This document shows, one piece after another, positions 44,220 through 53,084 of a DNA stretch of 64,000 bases. Numbering within the stretch: position 1 is the stretch's first letter; each line of letters opens with the position of its first letter. The stretch covers positions 186,001 through 250,000 of the forward strand of contig NZ_VLLF01000003.1 of NCBI RefSeq assembly GCF_007830545.1, given 5' to 3'. The DNA comes from Roseibium hamelinense. Its GTDB lineage: Bacteria > Pseudomonadota > Alphaproteobacteria > Rhizobiales > Stappiaceae. Below the pieces are notes generated by a model that saw nothing but the letters and a program-made list of their open reading frames with translations, was not told the DNA's origin and made no database searches. Made by a program: the position numbers and the translations under genes.

Positions 44220-45203
44220 CTACAAGCGGCCCATGAAATCGTGGATTTCATCGGCAATCCGGGCGCCATCTTCCTCAAGGGCGAAGTGACCGGTGTCGAG
44301 CAGGTGGAACTCCACGTTGTTGAGATCCCGCTGATAGGGATAGGCGCCGTCTGCCGGGAATATGTGGTCGTTCTTGCCCCAGACGATCAACGCCGGCGGC
44401 TGATGTTCCCGAAACAAGGCTTGCCACTTCGGATATTCGGCAAGATTGCTGCCATAATCATAAAACAGCTCCAGCTGGATCTCCTGATTGCCCGGACGGT
44501 CGAGCAGATACTGTACGTGCCAGAAATTATCCGGGCTGATTGCTTCAGGATTGCGGGTGCCATGGGTGAATTGCCATTTGGTGCCTTCGATGCCGAGAAA
44601 CGCGCGCAACGGGGCGGCAGTTTCTTCATTCGGGTCAGCCCAGTAGGCACGCAGAGGGTCCCAGAACTCTCTCAACCCTTCTTCGTAGGCATTGCCATTT
44701 TGAATGATGAAGCCGGTCACTTTTTCAGGCGCTTTGGCAAAGATCCGGTATCCGACCGGCGCGCCATAATCCATGAGGTAAAGGGCGTACCGATCGATGC
44801 CTTTGCGCTCCAGAAGCGTTTCGACAACGCCGGCAAGCGCGTCGAATGTATAGTCATACTGGTCTGCTTGCGGCATGTCGGAGGCTCCAAACCCTGGATA
44901 GTCAGGCGCAATCAGATGGTAGTCCCGGGCAAGGTCGGGGATAAGTGTCCGGAACATGTGCGAGGATGTGGGAAACCCGTGCAGCAGCAAGATGGTCGGC
45001 TTCGCCGGATCTCCGGCTTCCCGATAGGCGATCTTGAGACCGTCAATGATCTCATAGCCAAACCGGACGCTCTGGTCCTGGGTGTGATATGTGCCGTGTC
45101 CGTCACGCACTGTTTGGCCGGCCGCATTCGCCGTGCTTGCGATTGGCAGTGTTAGAGCGGTTGCCAACACGGCAGCCGAAAGGGTTCTGGTAATCAGCGA
45201 CAT
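44220..45203 (-). CDS. Secreted alpha/beta hydrolase with Asp nucleophile (epoxide hydrolase/dehalogenase-like)
   Basis: This 327-residue exported protein has a signal peptide ending near ASTANA (27). The oxyanion motif is [12 protein letters not shown], and the nucleophile elbow is LMDYGAPVG with Asp145, as in epoxide hydrolases and haloalkane dehalogenases rather than Ser in esterases. The final His lies in [11 protein letters not shown]. It follows the PPOX-fold gene by 55 bp and probably shares its TetR-controlled promoter. Substrates may be xenobiotic or lipid-derived epoxides, by family inference. Confidence 0.88.
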   Translation of the reverse strand: MSLITRTLSAAVLATALTLPIASTANAAGQTVRDGHGTYHTQDQSVRFGYEIIDGLKIAYREAGDPAKPTILLLHGFPTSSHMFRTLIPDLARDYHLIAPDYPGFGASDMPQADQYDYTFDALAGVVETLLERKGIDRYALYLMDYGAPVGYRIFAKAPEKVTGFIIQNGNAYEEGLREFWDPLRAYWADPNEETAAPLRAFLGIEGTKWQFTHGTRNPEAISPDNFWHVQYLLDRPGNQEIQLELFYDYGSNLAEYPKWQALFREHQPPALIVWGKNDHIFPADGAYPYQRDLNNVEFHLLDTGHFALEEDGARIADEIHDFMGRL

Positions 45204-45258
45204 GTTCCTATTCCTTCTGGTCTGGTCACAGGGGGAGGCCGGTGGTTCCGGCCGGTTC

Positions 45259-45888
45259 TCAAGCCGTCGGCTTCAGAAAGTCCTTGAGTTCCGCGTTTTC
45301 CGCCTCAAGCTCGGCAATGTGCGCGCGCATCGCCGTGAGCTGCGGTTCGAGTTCCTCAATCGTGAATCGGCGCGGGATGTGCTGCGGGCAATTCCAGTCG
45401 ATTGCCTCAACCGTCAGTATCATCGCCCGTTCCGGCAGGGCCCGATAGCCGTCCATCTTGAGCCGGGACATCAGGGCCGGGTCGTCCTTGGCCTCTACCT
45501 GACTGGCCCGCGCCCAGATCTTCAGCCGGCGCCGGTTGGGATAGTCCATCAGGATCAGCGAAATCCGGTCATTGGTCCGCAGGTTGCCGGAGGTGATGTA
45601 CTGCCGGTTGCCGCGGTAATCGGCATAGGCAATGGTTTTTTCGTCCAGCACCTTCAAGAAGCCTTTGGGGCCTCCGCGAAACTGCACGTAGGGCCAGCCG
45701 GTTTCGGAGACGGTTGCCTGATAGAAGCCGTCCCGGTCCATGATGAAGGCTGCCTCGATGCCTGTGAGACGATCGTCGGCAGGGGCATCGGGATGGTCGA
45801 AGGCTTCATAGCTTTCGCGCGATCCCTCTTCGATCTGCCGGGCCCGGACGGTCGGGGTGAATGCAATTTCGGTCACTGCGCGGGCCAT
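45259..45888 (-). CDS. Pyridoxamine 5'-phosphate oxidase-fold protein
   Basis: This 209-residue protein has a split-barrel flavin-binding fold. [20 protein letters not shown] and [20 protein letters not shown] are the family's strand motifs. The last 30 residues form a probable coiled coil ([17 protein letters not shown]), an addition to the usual domain. The ATG at 45888 follows GGAGG, and the frame opens further upstream without support. It is the first gene of a pair with the hydrolase, divergent from a TetR gene, suggesting a detoxification role. Confidence 0.87.
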   Translation of the reverse strand: MARAVTEIAFTPTVRARQIEEGSRESYEAFDHPDAPADDRLTGIEAAFIMDRDGFYQATVSETGWPYVQFRGGPKGFLKVLDEKTIAYADYRGNRQYITSGNLRTNDRISLILMDYPNRRRLKIWARASQVEAKDDPALMSRLKMDGYRALPERAMILTVEAIDWNCPQHIPRRFTIEELEPQLTAMRAHIAELEAENAELKDFLKPTA

Positions 45889-45930
45889 GGGGTGCCTCCG
45901 TTTCAATATCGCGGCGTTGCGTGTGACTCT

Positions 45931-45954
45931 AATATGTACCGATCTGTACATATT
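45931..45954. promoter_or_regulatory. TetR-type operator between PPOX gene and tetR
   Basis: AATATGTAC (45931-45939) and GTACATATT (45946-45954) are perfect inverted repeats around CGATCT. A related half-site (TGATCGGTACAC, reverse complement sharing TGTACCGATC) follows at about 45971-45982. The 251-bp gap between the divergent genes is the expected place for the TetR protein to repress both. Confidence 0.75.
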
Positions 45955-46139
45955 GCAAGCCATAAATTACTGATCGGTACACTAAATTTCATTGGTGATG
46001 GTTTGAGCGATTGCGAAAACCCAACTGGAATAGCAAATCATTTTCGAGAGGCCGCTGATTTCACTCAAGGTTAGACGTGCGCACTTGAACCAAAGGGCGG
46101 CTGTTGATATCTAACAGAATAGTACAGAAAGGAAGTGCG

Positions 46140-46697
46140 ATGCGCCCGAGTAAACGCGATGAACTGGTTCAGAAAGCCGAAAAGATCTTCTACCGCGACG
46201 GGTTTCATGCCACCGGAATGGACCGTCTGGTGGCAGAAACCGGCATCTCCAAGACCACCATGTTCAAGCATTTTCATTCCAAGGACGAATTGATCCTTGC
46301 CACTTTGCGCCGCAAGGACGAGACCTTCAGAAACCGGATGCACAAGCATCTGGCTGAGGCGGGCGGGGAGCCGCGCGAACAGCTGCTGGCCGTTTTCGAC
46401 GTCTTGACCGACTGGTTCGCTCAGGCAGATTTTTGCGGCTGCATGTTCATCAAGGCCGCGTCCGAGTATCCTGTGCATGACGATCCGATTGCAGTTCAGG
46501 CGCGCGAGCACAAACGGCTTGTTCTCCTGGACCTGCAGCAGCTGGCCCGGGCAGCAGGGGCGGGGGATGCTGCCGGTCTGGCCCGCCAGCTCATGCTGTT
46601 GATCGAAGGGGCGATCGTGGCCAAGCACATGGGCTATTCTGAGGCGCCGGATGCGGATGCGAAGGCTGCTGCCGAAGTGCTGATAATGGCGGCATGA
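46140..46697 (+). CDS. TetR family transcriptional regulator
   Basis: This 185-residue repressor has an N-terminal helix-turn-helix at residues 5-50 (FYRDGFHATGMDRLVAETGI, then SKTTMFKHFHSKDELI). The C-terminal domain contains DFCGCMFIKAASEYP, typical of the YxaF/AcrR-like group that respond to small hydrophobic ligands. The ATG at 46140 follows AAAGGAAG. It is divergent from the PPOX/hydrolase pair, its probable targets. Overlap with an upstream extension to 46104 is rejected because the ribosome site sits just before 46140. Confidence 0.92.
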   Translation: MRPSKRDELVQKAEKIFYRDGFHATGMDRLVAETGISKTTMFKHFHSKDELILATLRRKDETFRNRMHKHLAEAGGEPREQLLAVFDVLTDWFAQADFCGCMFIKAASEYPVHDDPIAVQAREHKRLVLLDLQQLARAAGAGDAAGLARQLMLLIEGAIVAKHMGYSEAPDADAKAAAEVLIMAA

Positions 46698-46730
46698 GAG
46701 CGCGTTTGTTTTTTGTTCCGCGGGTGCGGG

Positions 46731-47156
46731 TCAGCTTTTTCCGAGGTCGGCTGCAAGTTGATCCACATAGGCGCGAATGGCCTCGATCTCCGCGAGCGTC
46801 AGCACGACTTCGGCAATCGAGGAGGGCAGGTCTTCGGGGCGCTCATTGTCACCGGCGAACCGGATGTGCGCCGGGTGCGGGCGCCGCGCCATAAACGTGT
46901 CGAACCGTTGCTGCCAATCACTCAACGCTTCAATCATGATCATGAAAGATGGGGTTGAGGAGATCCCGGCAAACCGGTCAGCCTTGCTGACGATATGGCA
47001 CCGTCCGCAATGCGTTTTGGACAGCTCCAGGCCTTTTTGGACAAGGGCCAGTGGTTCGCTGGCCTCTGCGCGCCCGCTGCCAAAGCCATGCGCTATCAGC
47101 AAGGCCGTGATTGCAAACACACAGCGGATTGAGTGAAGTGATTTCGGTTTGCGCAT
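46731..47156 (-). CDS. Small c-type cytochrome
   Basis: This 141-residue periplasmic protein has a signal peptide (CVFAITALLIAHGFGSGRAEA) and a single heme-binding CGRCH motif about 17 residues into the mature part. Downstream SSTPSFMIMIEALSDWQQRF and LTLAEIEAIRAYVDQLAAD are the C-terminal helix pattern of class I cytochromes; the axial Met is not obvious. The frame continues upstream to 47261, but the ATG at 47156 begins the signal. It ends convergent with the tetR gene. The electron partner is unknown. Confidence 0.85.
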   Translation of the reverse strand: MRKPKSLHSIRCVFAITALLIAHGFGSGRAEASEPLALVQKGLELSKTHCGRCHIVSKADRFAGISSTPSFMIMIEALSDWQQRFDTFMARRPHPAHIRFAGDNERPEDLPSSIAEVVLTLAEIEAIRAYVDQLAADLGKS

Positions 47157-47247
47157 CCTGCCGGTCCCCCCGAGGGCCCAGCATAGGCTGGAGCTTCGTT
47201 TCATGACCAGTGGCAGTTTTAGCGAGGCATCTCTGGCCGCAGCGCAC

Positions 47248-47274
47248 AAAAAAGCCGGCATGCAGCCGGCTTTT
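47248..47274 (-). terminator. Intrinsic terminator after the L,D-transpeptidase gene
   Basis: AAAAGCCGGC, a 5-nt loop and GCCGGCTTTT (stem 47250-47259 with 47265-47274) are followed on the minus strand by a T-rich stretch, 23 nt past the L,D-transpeptidase stop codon. The structure is symmetric and could act in both directions. Confidence 0.88.
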
Positions 47275-47296
47275 CACAAAAACGGTTCGAACGCTT

Positions 47297-47890
47297 TTAG
47301 CGGACAACAACCACGCGGGACCCGACGGTCACGTTGCTGTAAAGGTGCTTCACGTCTTCATTGGCCATGCGGATGCAGCCGGACGAAACGGCTGTTCCGA
47401 TTGTCCATGGCTCAATGGTGCCGTGGATGCGGTAAAGCGTGGAGCCGATGTAGAGCGCGCGGGCGCCCATTGGGTTGTTCGGCCCGCCTTCCATGTAGGC
47501 TGGCAGGATGCGCCCCTTCTTGCGCTCACGAGCCCGCATCTGTGCCGGCGGGGTCCAGCTCGGCCATTCGGCCTTGCGGGTGATGCGATGGGTGCCGGCC
47601 CACTGGAAGCCTTCCTTGCCCACTCCAACACCGTATTTCATGGCCTTGCCACCCGGGCGCACATGATAGAGGCGGCGCTCAGATGTGTTGACGACAATGG
47701 TGCCCGGTGCATGCGGACCGGTGTATTTGACCATTTTGCGCCGGATCGGCGACTTGCCTCCGTAAGAAGGGCCGTAGGTAACCCACTTCTTGGTATTCGG
47801 ATCGAAAAACTGGCCACCGGACTGTGCCAGCGCAGTGCCGCCTGTTACGGCGATCAGCAGCGACAGCGCTGCCACAAGCGTTTTGAACAT
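47297..47890 (-). CDS. L,D-transpeptidase (YkuD family)
   Basis: This 197-residue periplasmic enzyme forms 3-3 cross-links in peptidoglycan or attaches proteins to it. After a signal peptide (LVAALSLLIAVTGGTALAQ) the catalytic motif is IHGT...AVSSGCIRMANEDV with the nucleophilic Cys in SGC. GTIVVNTSERRLYHV is the YkuD N-terminal strand. The ATG at 47890 lies 6 nt after GGGGGA and is preferred to 47896. The length is typical of the short alphaproteobacterial enzymes. Confidence 0.94.
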   Translation of the reverse strand: MFKTLVAALSLLIAVTGGTALAQSGGQFFDPNTKKWVTYGPSYGGKSPIRRKMVKYTGPHAPGTIVVNTSERRLYHVRPGGKAMKYGVGVGKEGFQWAGTHRITRKAEWPSWTPPAQMRARERKKGRILPAYMEGGPNNPMGARALYIGSTLYRIHGTIEPWTIGTAVSSGCIRMANEDVKHLYSNVTVGSRVVVVR

Positions 47891-48106
47891 GTGCATTCCC
47901 CCAACTGAAAACCGGACAAAACCGTTACGCGCGGCAATCGTACCTCGTGCAATCTTGCCGCTACGTTAATCGATGCTTGCTGCTTTGGCTTCAGGAAAGT
48001 TGCGCATACATGATCAAATCTTGGCAAAACTGCCGCCTCTGTTGCGCGATAACAACGAAAGTTTCCTCTCAGATGCACAGGGTTTGTTGCTGAAACGGAC
48101 GCGCGA

Positions 48107-49072
48107 CTACCCCCGGACCGCAATCACGGTGTTGTAGAAGATCGGTTGGTCCTGAAAGAAGTCTCGTGTCTCGAGAAGGCTCTTCACAGTCAACCCGCTC
48201 TCTGCAATCACGGACAGCAGAACTTCCTGAGGAAGCGGATGGCGATCGCTCGCCTTGCCCGGATCGTTGATCCAGGACAGCGTCTCATAGCTGTAGTCTT
48301 TGATGAAAACGGGCAGGGTCAGATACGCCGTTCCCCCGGATTTCAAGCGTCTCAATTGTCCGGAAAGGCAGTCGCGCATCAGAACCGGCGGCAGATGCCA
48401 GAAACCGTCGCCGGTACAAATCAGGTCGTATTCCTGTTTCAGTTGATTTGCTTGAGAGTCAATGTCCAGAAAACGCAAGGTTTCTGTCATGAATCGTTTT
48501 GATCTTTCGCGCGCGATGTTCAGATGCGGCTCCGACCAATCGGCTGCATCCAGATGACCGGCTTGGTTGGCAAGATAGAATGACAATCGCCCGACACCGC
48601 AGCCGATCTCCAGAATGTCGGGGTTTTCAGGCAAGTCCGCCTCGCTCATTTTGAGCTCTTTCAACAGTTTCTCGATGCGCGGTAGCCCGGTCGCCCAAAA
48701 GTCGTGTTCGGTAATGCGGAAAGGGCGAACGAAAAACCGTCCATCCGGCATTTCGTGATGGTAGGGCTCGCTCAGCCCTGCAGTTTCACGAAGGTTCCGA
48801 AAGGTATGTTTGAGGTTTTCAAGATCAGTGCTGTCCACCGCAAATTGAATGGACATGGGGCCGCGGTCCATCTGGTAGAGCTGCAGCGCTTTACGTTCGG
48901 TATCTCCGCGGCTCTGATTGGCTTGAAACTCTGGTGATGAAAGTAAAAAGTCTTGAGCTTCCTGAACTGTTTTGAAATTTTCCAGAAAATACTCGTAGGC
49001 CTGCTCGGCCTCTGGTGCGCGCAAAAGTATTTTTCTATATAGCGTATCAATATGGTCGCGGGTTAATTGCAT
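48107..49072 (-). CDS. SAM-dependent methyltransferase with DUF4214-like N-terminus
   Basis: This 321-residue protein begins with a helical module (RDHIDTLYRKILLRAPEAEQ, residues 6-25, to SSPEFQANQ at about 52) resembling DUF4214, a domain common in surface-glycan and secreted proteins. A class I methyltransferase follows, with motif I DILEIGCGVGRLSFYLA at 152-168 and LDAADWSEPHLNIAR as motif II. The substrate is unknown; sugar or glycolipid methylation would fit the N-terminal module. AAGG precedes the ATG. It is divergent from the large protein at 49159 across 86 bp. Confidence 0.82.
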   Translation of the reverse strand: MQLTRDHIDTLYRKILLRAPEAEQAYEYFLENFKTVQEAQDFLLSSPEFQANQSRGDTERKALQLYQMDRGPMSIQFAVDSTDLENLKHTFRNLRETAGLSEPYHHEMPDGRFFVRPFRITEHDFWATGLPRIEKLLKELKMSEADLPENPDILEIGCGVGRLSFYLANQAGHLDAADWSEPHLNIARERSKRFMTETLRFLDIDSQANQLKQEYDLICTGDGFWHLPPVLMRDCLSGQLRRLKSGGTAYLTLPVFIKDYSYETLSWINDPGKASDRHPLPQEVLLSVIAESGLTVKSLLETRDFFQDQPIFYNTVIAVRG

Positions 49073-49158
49073 TTGGCCTTATTCCAGACATTTTATGTGT
49101 TGAAGTGGCGGGTGTCGCCCAAGTATCTTGCCGCCGATACTAATCAGGATTCGTGTTC

Positions 49159-51126
49159 ATGCAATTTGAGAATGGCAGTCTTCCTTTCGCGGAATTCATT
49201 ATTCAAAACCTGCTCTGCGAAAATGCTGCCCTGCCGGCCGGCACCCGTGCGGTGTCGGAAACCGAGCATGACATTGAAGGCGATATGTGGTTTTGGGCGG
49301 ATGACAACGCCAAGGTCCTTGATTTGCTTGGCCGTCCGGAGGTGTGGAGCGCATACCCTGTCGAAGTAAGCGAGCTCTTGAGCTTCATTGCGACCATGAC
49401 GGAAGGGCCGTTGATCTGCCGGCGCGTTGCAGATTTCCGTCTTGATGAAAAGGCGAGCGATGCTGAGGGAACCCGTGTGTTCTGGCATGGCTTGATGAAC
49501 GTCCAGGTTCAAGAGGCGGCCGGACGTGTTGCGCTTGGTGTGCGTTTTCACGATGGCCGCTCGGCGGTATATGCGAGCTTCGGTGACAATCAGGTGTCAT
49601 TCAAGTATCGCGGCATGGCGCATCGCGTATCGATGAAAAAAGACCCATTTGAGGCGGCCGTATCCTTGGAGCAGGGGGTGCTTACGGTCGCCTTTACCCA
49701 AGCTCTGTCGGCGGGCCGGATTGCCTCCGCCATTGGCAGCGCTGAGCTTGGGACGATCACATACACCTACCGGCTGCGTGCGTCCTCAATGTTCGTGGAA
49801 ACAAGCGCGCGTCTCGATCTGGCAGATGGCGTCGGCATCAAGGATGTCACCGTCAGTTTTGGGCATGACGAGCTAAAGCATCACAAAGAGCGTGTGTCAT
49901 ATCAGGCTGTTCATACCGCCTGTTTTGGCAAGGAAGGCACACGGTTGGGCATTGCGCGCAGTGAGAGCCGGTCGGTCTCCGGCGGCGACTATTGGGCCAT
50001 GGTCCAAACCAATCAGATGAGCGGCTTCGCCCTTGCCGTGCACAGTCTGACTCACGGTCCGGAAGGATGCGGCTACCGGTTGTCCTACCAGTCCGACAAG
50101 AAGGCCGATTTGAAATCGCTGGTTTCAGAGCACATTCTGCCGGGAACGCAAACGGGAACTGTCGAAACGGGCGAGTACAAGCTGCTCACCTCCGGCGGAC
50201 TTTATCAGGATACGGCGCTCTACCGGGATCTGATGAAACACCGGATCGGGCTGCGCACCCATGAAACCGGGCCGACCGACTATTCTGTTTCTTACGATTA
50301 TGGCGCGGAAGTCAAAGCCTATTCGAGATGCTATCGCACCCTGAAATCAAATCCTGATCTGGCGATTGCCGGCAAGACAGCCGAAGATTTGAAGGGCATG
50401 GTCGACTACTTCCATAGGGCCTACGACACCTATTTCATTCAGCCATTCAAGCAAGGCAACCCGACGATTTTTTCCCGATCCATTGCCTTGATGGGGCTGG
50501 CCTATGTCGACATGGCGCTGGCCACGGGAGAGGAGAAGTATTTTGAGGCCTTGCGTGAAGTGTGTGTCATTTTGGAAGACTTCCGCATTAACACCAAGGG
50601 GATTGACGGCTCTGATCAGGCTGCTTTCGTGATGGGGGCCGACCGCACACCCTATGCGGATTGCCACGCCACGTCGATGCTCGTGCTGTGCTACGGAACC
50701 ACGCTGTTGAATGAAACCCGTTGGCTGGACAGCATCCGGCTGGGGCTCGCAGTCTACCGGGTCGACACGATCCTTTTGGACTCGTTCGGGTTTGAAGGAC
50801 GCAAGCAGGATGTGGTCGGGATCGATTTTCCCGAAGACAATGGAAAACGCCGCACACTCGATACGTTCTGGAGCTTCAACGGGGCGCTGACACTTCGCTT
50901 GCTGAAAGGGGTCCGGCAATCCCGCAACCCCAAACTGCATCATATCTGGATGCAGCAGGCGGATCGGCTTGTGTTGTTTGAACAAATGATTCAGCAAAGG
51001 CTGCAAGGAGCCACAAGATTCCGCGGCCACGGCAAGGAAGTCTTGTCGTCCATCCTCTCGACAGAAACCAACTCCGAAACGCAACCCTGGTCGGCGCTTG
51101 CGCTATCGACCCGCGAGGAGTTTTGA
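49159..51126 (+). CDS. Large protein of unknown function, possibly glycan-active
   Basis: I do not recognise this 655-residue protein. Residues 1-330 look beta-rich (GVRFHDGRSAVYASFGDNQV, TITYTYRLRASSMFVETSAR), and residues 360-640 are helical with repeated hairpins (SIALMGLAYVDMALATGEEK; GADRTPYADCHATSMLVLCY). A beta-sandwich plus alpha/alpha toroid is the layout of many polysaccharide lyases and glycosidases (for example heparinase II/III or GH-type six-hairpin enzymes). There is no signal peptide. GTG 49153 and ATG 49159 are both possible; ATG lies 9 nt from AGGA. It is divergent from the methyltransferase. Confidence 0.75.
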   Translation: MQFENGSLPFAEFIIQNLLCENAALPAGTRAVSETEHDIEGDMWFWADDNAKVLDLLGRPEVWSAYPVEVSELLSFIATMTEGPLICRRVADFRLDEKASDAEGTRVFWHGLMNVQVQEAAGRVALGVRFHDGRSAVYASFGDNQVSFKYRGMAHRVSMKKDPFEAAVSLEQGVLTVAFTQALSAGRIASAIGSAELGTITYTYRLRASSMFVETSARLDLADGVGIKDVTVSFGHDELKHHKERVSYQAVHTACFGKEGTRLGIARSESRSVSGGDYWAMVQTNQMSGFALAVHSLTHGPEGCGYRLSYQSDKKADLKSLVSEHILPGTQTGTVETGEYKLLTSGGLYQDTALYRDLMKHRIGLRTHETGPTDYSVSYDYGAEVKAYSRCYRTLKSNPDLAIAGKTAEDLKGMVDYFHRAYDTYFIQPFKQGNPTIFSRSIALMGLAYVDMALATGEEKYFEALREVCVILEDFRINTKGIDGSDQAAFVMGADRTPYADCHATSMLVLCYGTTLLNETRWLDSIRLGLAVYRVDTILLDSFGFEGRKQDVVGIDFPEDNGKRRTLDTFWSFNGALTLRLLKGVRQSRNPKLHHIWMQQADRLVLFEQMIQQRLQGATRFRGHGKEVLSSILSTETNSETQPWSALALSTREEF

Positions 51127-51369
51127 AGAGGCTATTTTTGGAACAGGTACTTTGATTTCAAAAAGATCAATGTACTCAGGCGATGATAGTCTGGCCGTAT
51201 TTATATATAATTTTATGGAATTTGAGTGTTTTCTTCCTATTTCTTATGAATTCCGCAGTCTAAAGCAGCGGAGTGAAAATATGTCCTTCTTTAAAACTGG
51301 TTTTCTTTCTCGAGTTCAAAAAGCTCAAATAGCCAAAGTGATAATCTTATCAATGTAGATGATAAATTT

Positions 51370-51951
51370 TTGCCAGAATACTTGAAGTCTGAAAGTGTAT
51401 TTCCAAAATTAAGCAAGGCAAAAACCAAAAAATTATCAAATTTCAATCGGAATAACGAAAATTCGAAGATCAGAAATCGGAACCCACAGTCGTTAGATCC
51501 CAAAAGTATGTACAGCCACAACTTTAATCAGCTCAAAGTCAAGATTAAAGATGTAAGTCTTCAAAACAAGACCTTGGATCGGCAGATCCAGACGATAAAA
51601 AAAGAAATCAAAACGCTGGCATGCGAGCTGGACAGCCAGCAGTGGGATGGATGCGCAAAGGCGGTCATGCAAGGCGCTGTGAGTAAGTTCACTGAAACCG
51701 GCGAATTACCTTCGACTGACATTGGCATGCTTGCAGTCAAGCTCCACAATATGGAGCAACAGAAGACTTATCAGGAAGATCAAAAGCAGTCTTTCGTAGA
51801 CAAGAAACAGGATCTGAGCAGTAGAAAGCGCGAGATCATTGATGATAAAATTCAACATTTTGATCTTTCGCAAGAGTTCAATTCGACTGATGTGAACAAT
51901 AACAGTTCGCGTAAGTTTAGCGACGAAACCGACGTGTATGGCGCTTTTTAG
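51370..51951 (+). CDS. AT-rich coiled-coil ORF, apparently frameshifted at its 5' end
   Basis: This frame (193 codons from TTG 51370) encodes a Lys/Asn/Ser-rich protein with a central coiled coil (LQNKTLDRQIQTIKKEIKTL) and another near MEQQKTYQEDQKQSF. It has no ribosome site. The frame is open back to 51295, and one missing base in the AAAA run at 51293-51296 separates it from an ATG at 51281 that has a GGAG site 7 nt upstream. The rejoined product would begin MSFFKNWFSFSSS. It is far more AT-rich than its neighbours, suggesting transfer and possibly decay. Its function is unknown; an effector or structural role is speculative. Confidence 0.6.
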   Translation: MPEYLKSESVFPKLSKAKTKKLSNFNRNNENSKIRNRNPQSLDPKSMYSHNFNQLKVKIKDVSLQNKTLDRQIQTIKKEIKTLACELDSQQWDGCAKAVMQGAVSKFTETGELPSTDIGMLAVKLHNMEQQKTYQEDQKQSFVDKKQDLSSRKREIIDDKIQHFDLSQEFNSTDVNNNSSRKFSDETDVYGAF

Positions 51952-51963
51952 GCAGCCTGCTGA

Positions 51964-51991
51964 CCCCGGATCGTCCTGATCCGGGGTTTTT
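51964..51991 (+). terminator. Intrinsic terminator after the AT-rich ORF
   Basis: CCCCGGATC (51964-51972) pairs with GATCCGGGG (51978-51986) around GTCCT and is followed by TTTTT. The stem resembles the palindrome at 61101-61121 (CCCCGGA/TCCGGGG), hinting at a dispersed element recruited as a terminator. Confidence 0.88.
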
Positions 51992-52042
51992 CCTTATCAG
52001 AACACCGAGTCAAAGGTGGGTGCGGTGGCCTGCGAAGCGGCG

Positions 52043-53026
52043 TCAGAGGCTTTCAGCGGCGCCCAAGACGGCTTTGCCCGTGTCGCCCGATAAGTCTAGA
52101 AACCTTTTGCGGACACCGGCAGTCGCCGCGCGAAAGGCTGCGCGCTGGGGTTCCGTCAATGTGATCACCGACATTTTGCCACGCAAACGGTCAGCGGCAG
52201 CGGCCTCATCTGCGTGAACAAAACCGGCCAGCTGCGCTTCCACCTGTGCTGCCGCGTCAAGGATCGCTTGCTGTTTCTCATCCGACAAGCGTTCAAAAAA
52301 GTCATTGTTCATGACAGCCACAAATTCCACCGCGCTGTCATGGCTGAGGGTGAGGGTGTCCATCACCTTGTACAGCTCGCGGGTTTCAACGCCCGTTGTG
52401 GCGGTCATACCGACATCGACCGAGCCGCTTTCATAGGCCAAGTATTGCTGGGAACCGGACACGCGCATCGGGATGCCGCCGAGTGCTTCCACAGTCCAGT
52501 CTTGGACTTGGCCATAGGTTCGAACCCGCTTGCCGATGAAATCGTCCGGCTTTATCAAAGGTGCGCCCTTGCTGAGGTAGATGTTCCGCCCATAGGACTG
52601 CCACCACAGCACCCGGTTGTTGGTGGCCTTTAAGATTGCCTCATCGAGTATTTGGCGAAGCCGGGAGCCCGGGGCTGTGGCCTTTTTCAGTTTGATTTCG
52701 TTGTCGAGCAGGAAGGGGAGTGAGACGACGTTGACCGCCGGAACCGCTGCAGCGTACTGCACGAGGGATGCAGACCCCGCTTCCACGGCGCCGGTTCCAA
52801 CAGCACTGGGCACCTGATTGTCCTTGAACAGCTCCGCTGAAGGGAACAGCTGGACCTTCAGGTCTCCGACGGTTTTTTGAGAAACGATATCACCGAAATC
52901 CCGCCAGTTTTGCGCCAGGTAGTGGTTTTCGGGAAGCTGAAGCGTGACCTTGATGGTCTCGCCAACGCTGGCGCAGGTGCTCATGACGAGGGCTGCCAGG
53001 GTCACGGCGAAGGTTCTCAAGAGCAT
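52043..53026 (-). CDS. TRAP transporter substrate-binding protein (DctP family)
   Basis: This 327-residue periplasmic protein has a signal peptide (RTFAVTLAALVMSTCASVG). The mature start IKVTLQLPENHYLAQNWRDF and the DctP pattern VQLFPSAELFKDNQVPSAVG are clear, with the family's ligand-binding Arg region in KRVRTYGQVQDW. The ATG at 53026 follows AAGGGAG. The small and large membrane subunits (DctQ, DctM) are absent; the neighbour is DUF1989. This suggests an orphan receptor or subunits encoded elsewhere. The ligand is probably an organic acid or amino acid derivative. Confidence 0.88.
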   Translation of the reverse strand: MLLRTFAVTLAALVMSTCASVGETIKVTLQLPENHYLAQNWRDFGDIVSQKTVGDLKVQLFPSAELFKDNQVPSAVGTGAVEAGSASLVQYAAAVPAVNVVSLPFLLDNEIKLKKATAPGSRLRQILDEAILKATNNRVLWWQSYGRNIYLSKGAPLIKPDDFIGKRVRTYGQVQDWTVEALGGIPMRVSGSQQYLAYESGSVDVGMTATTGVETRELYKVMDTLTLSHDSAVEFVAVMNNDFFERLSDEKQQAILDAAAQVEAQLAGFVHADEAAAADRLRGKMSVITLTEPQRAAFRAATAGVRKRFLDLSGDTGKAVLGAAESL

Positions 53027-53084
53027 GTTTTCTCCCTTATCGTTACTTTTTGAATTTGACGTGCCGGGCAGCGGCTTGCCGGGT

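Noticed and set aside
51281-51300. Programmed -1 frameshifting at the AAAA run
   Set aside because: The codons TTT-AAA re-pair poorly after a -1 shift (CTT-TAA) and no downstream stimulatory structure is evident; an indel or sequencing error is simpler.
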